A stretch of DNA of 6,934 nucleotides from Candidatus Latescibacterota bacterium (GTDB lineage: Bacteria; Latescibacterota; Latescibacteria; Latescibacterales; Latescibacteraceae): contig JABHYP010000380.1 in the NCBI GenBank assembly GCA_018656855.1, positions 1-6,934 on the forward strand, read 5' to 3'. The notes under the pieces are model-generated. The model saw only the letters and a program-made list of their open reading frames with translations, was not told where the DNA came from and searched no databases. Both the position numbers and the translations under genes were made by a program. Of the stretch, positions 5,804 through 6,934 are shown piece after piece; positions within the stretch are counted from its first letter, which is position 1, and every line of letters starts with the position of its first letter.

Positions 5804-6934
5804 ATGGGGATTATTAAGAATTATATAAAAGGCGAATGGAAGACCTCAGCTTCTACTCAAATTGGTGATGTATGGAATCCATCAACGGGGGAAAAGATCG
5901 CACAGGTTCCTTACTCCACTGCCGCTGAACTAAATGAAGCAGTGACAACGGCAAAGGAAGCGTTCTGGGAGTGGCGTTGTACACCGCCGTTAGTACGCAT
6001 GCGATACCTGTTCAGGCTTATGAATGCATTCGAAGAGAATTTCGAGGACATCGCTCGTATATTGGTCACCGAGGAGGGGAAGACCATGGACGAGTCGCGC
6101 GGTGAAGTTCGGCGGATGATTGAGAATGTGGAGCACGCTACAAGCGCAACCACCTCGATGACCGGATACAACCTCGAAGATATTTCGAGAGGTATCGACT
6201 GCATAGCTGAACGTCAGCCCATGGGAGTGTTTGGGTGTATCGCCCCGTTTAATTTCCCTGCTATGGTTCCTTTCTGGTTTTTGCCGTACGCTCTGGCAAC
6301 CGGAAACACATTCGTTCTCAAACCATCTGAGCAGGTGCCGATGACACAAACCCGTATCTTTGAGATTATTGATGAAATAGATTTCCCTGAAGGTGTAGTT
6401 AATATGGTTCACGGCTCCCGTGATGTTGTAAATGCCATGCTTGACAACGTGGACATTCAGGGTGTCTCCTTTGTTGGCCAGACCTCCACAGCAAAATATA
6501 TCTATAAAAAATGCGGCGAGACCGGCAAACGTGTTCAGGCTCTCGGCGGCGCTAAAAACTGTGTGGTTGTCATGCCAGATGCTAATATCGACAAAAGCAT
6601 TCCATCACTCATCACCTCCTTTTATGGGTGTGCGGGCGAGCGCTGCCTCTCCGGTTCATTGATGCTTGCAGTGGGAGATGTGTACGATGAATTGAAGGAA
6701 AAATTCAGCGCCGCTGCCAAATCTCTCAGAGTCGGTAATGGACTTGACGAGAAAACCCAGATGGGGCCTGTAATCAGTGCTGAACACAAACAGCAGGTAC
6801 TGGGCTATATCGAAAAAGGTATAGAGGAAGGCGCAAATCTTATTCTCGATGGCCGGGACGTCAACGTTGAAGGTTGTGAAAACGGTTTTTATATCGGGCC
6901 AACCATTTTTGACAATGTAACAGCTGAAATGACC
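5804..6934 (+). CDS. mmsA: CoA-acylating methylmalonate-semialdehyde dehydrogenase-like protein (3' end outside the window)
   Basis: The first 377 residues of an aldehyde dehydrogenase are present and the frame is open to the window edge; full-length members have about 490-500 residues. The N-terminus reads KNYIKGEW (5-12), followed by NPSTGEKIAQVP (25-36). The Rossmann-fold half contains APFNFPAMVPFW (147-158) with catalytic Asn150, GNTFVLKPSEQ (167-177) and SFVGQT (222-227). The stretch VQALGGAKN (244-252) replaces the ELGGK motif of ordinary aldehyde dehydrogenases. The missing general-base Glu is typical of the CoA-dependent ALDH6 class. The catalytic cysteine is C281 in CAGERCLSG. Known ALDH6 enzymes convert methylmalonate semialdehyde to propionyl-CoA, or malonate semialdehyde to acetyl-CoA, with NAD and CoA, in valine, beta-alanine or inositol breakdown. 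Next to a transhydrogenase that may make succinic or another semialdehyde, the substrate here is uncertain. It is predicted to be cytoplasmic. Confidence 0.88.
   Translation, partial: MGIIKNYIKGEWKTSASTQIGDVWNPSTGEKIAQVPYSTAAELNEAVTTAKEAFWEWRCTPPLVRMRYLFRLMNAFEENFEDIARILVTEEGKTMDESRGEVRRMIENVEHATSATTSMTGYNLEDISRGIDCIAERQPMGVFGCIAPFNFPAMVPFWFLPYALATGNTFVLKPSEQVPMTQTRIFEIIDEIDFPEGVVNMVHGSRDVVNAMLDNVDIQGVSFVGQTSTAKYIYKKCGETGKRVQALGGAKNCVVVMPDANIDKSIPSLITSFYGCAGERCLSGSLMLAVGDVYDELKEKFSAAAKSLRVGNGLDEKTQMGPVISAEHKQQVLGYIEKGIEEGANLILDGRDVNVEGCENGFYIGPTIFDNVTAEMT

Noticed and set aside
5911..6412. Minus-strand open frames inside the dehydrogenase gene
   Set aside because: The plus strand encodes unmistakable aldehyde dehydrogenase motifs over the same bases.

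Overview
The window reads as a piece of a bacterial chromosome with moderate GC in its genes and AT-rich intergenic spacers. Two genes lie on the minus strand and two on the plus strand, arranged divergently around a spacer of about 490 bp (3831-4324). A C-terminal domain resembling FlgD-Ig/type IX sorting domains, a twin-arginine signal on a DUF362 protein and an exported GH2 glycosidase suggest an uncultured or environmental lineage. The Fibrobacteres-Chlorobi-Bacteroidetes group or candidate phyla such as Latescibacteria, KSB1 or Marinimicrobia would fit. This placement is inference from protein architecture; no rRNA or other marker is present.

Minus-strand half (1-3830). The first gene transcribed is a 556-residue DUF362-family protein (3830 to 2160). 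It has an N-terminal Tat-like signal and a C-terminal beta-sandwich sorting-type domain. After 89 bp comes a Sec-exported glycoside hydrolase family 2 protein (2070 leftwards), cut by the window edge after 690 residues. Each gene has its own ribosome binding site and a plausible sigma70-type promoter. Both products are predicted to be exported, so this half looks like part of an extracytoplasmic glycan-handling locus.

Central spacer (3831-4324). It holds no convincing gene. It contains candidate promoters facing both ways, an imperfect direct-repeat pair at 4117-4180 and small AT-rich palindromes.

Plus-strand half (4325-6934). A complete iron-dependent alcohol dehydrogenase of the hydroxyacid-oxoacid transhydrogenase type (like animal ADHFE1) is followed, 201 bp later, by the first 377 residues of a CoA-acylating semialdehyde dehydrogenase of the methylmalonate-semialdehyde dehydrogenase class (ALDH6, MmsA/IolA-like). 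The pair suggests a short route from a hydroxyacid through a semialdehyde to an acyl-CoA. The first step would pass its hydride to a 2-oxoacid rather than to free NAD. The gap between them carries an 8-bp inverted repeat, a promoter with a perfect TTGACA box and a 16-bp imperfect hairpin that would sit at the very 5' end of the dehydrogenase transcript.

No RNA gene, CRISPR array, insertion sequence or phage gene was seen. The most unusual points are the Tat plus sorting-domain architecture of the DUF362 protein, the altered catalytic neighbourhood of the GH2 protein, the transhydrogenase/ALDH6 pairing and the structured leader before the dehydrogenase.
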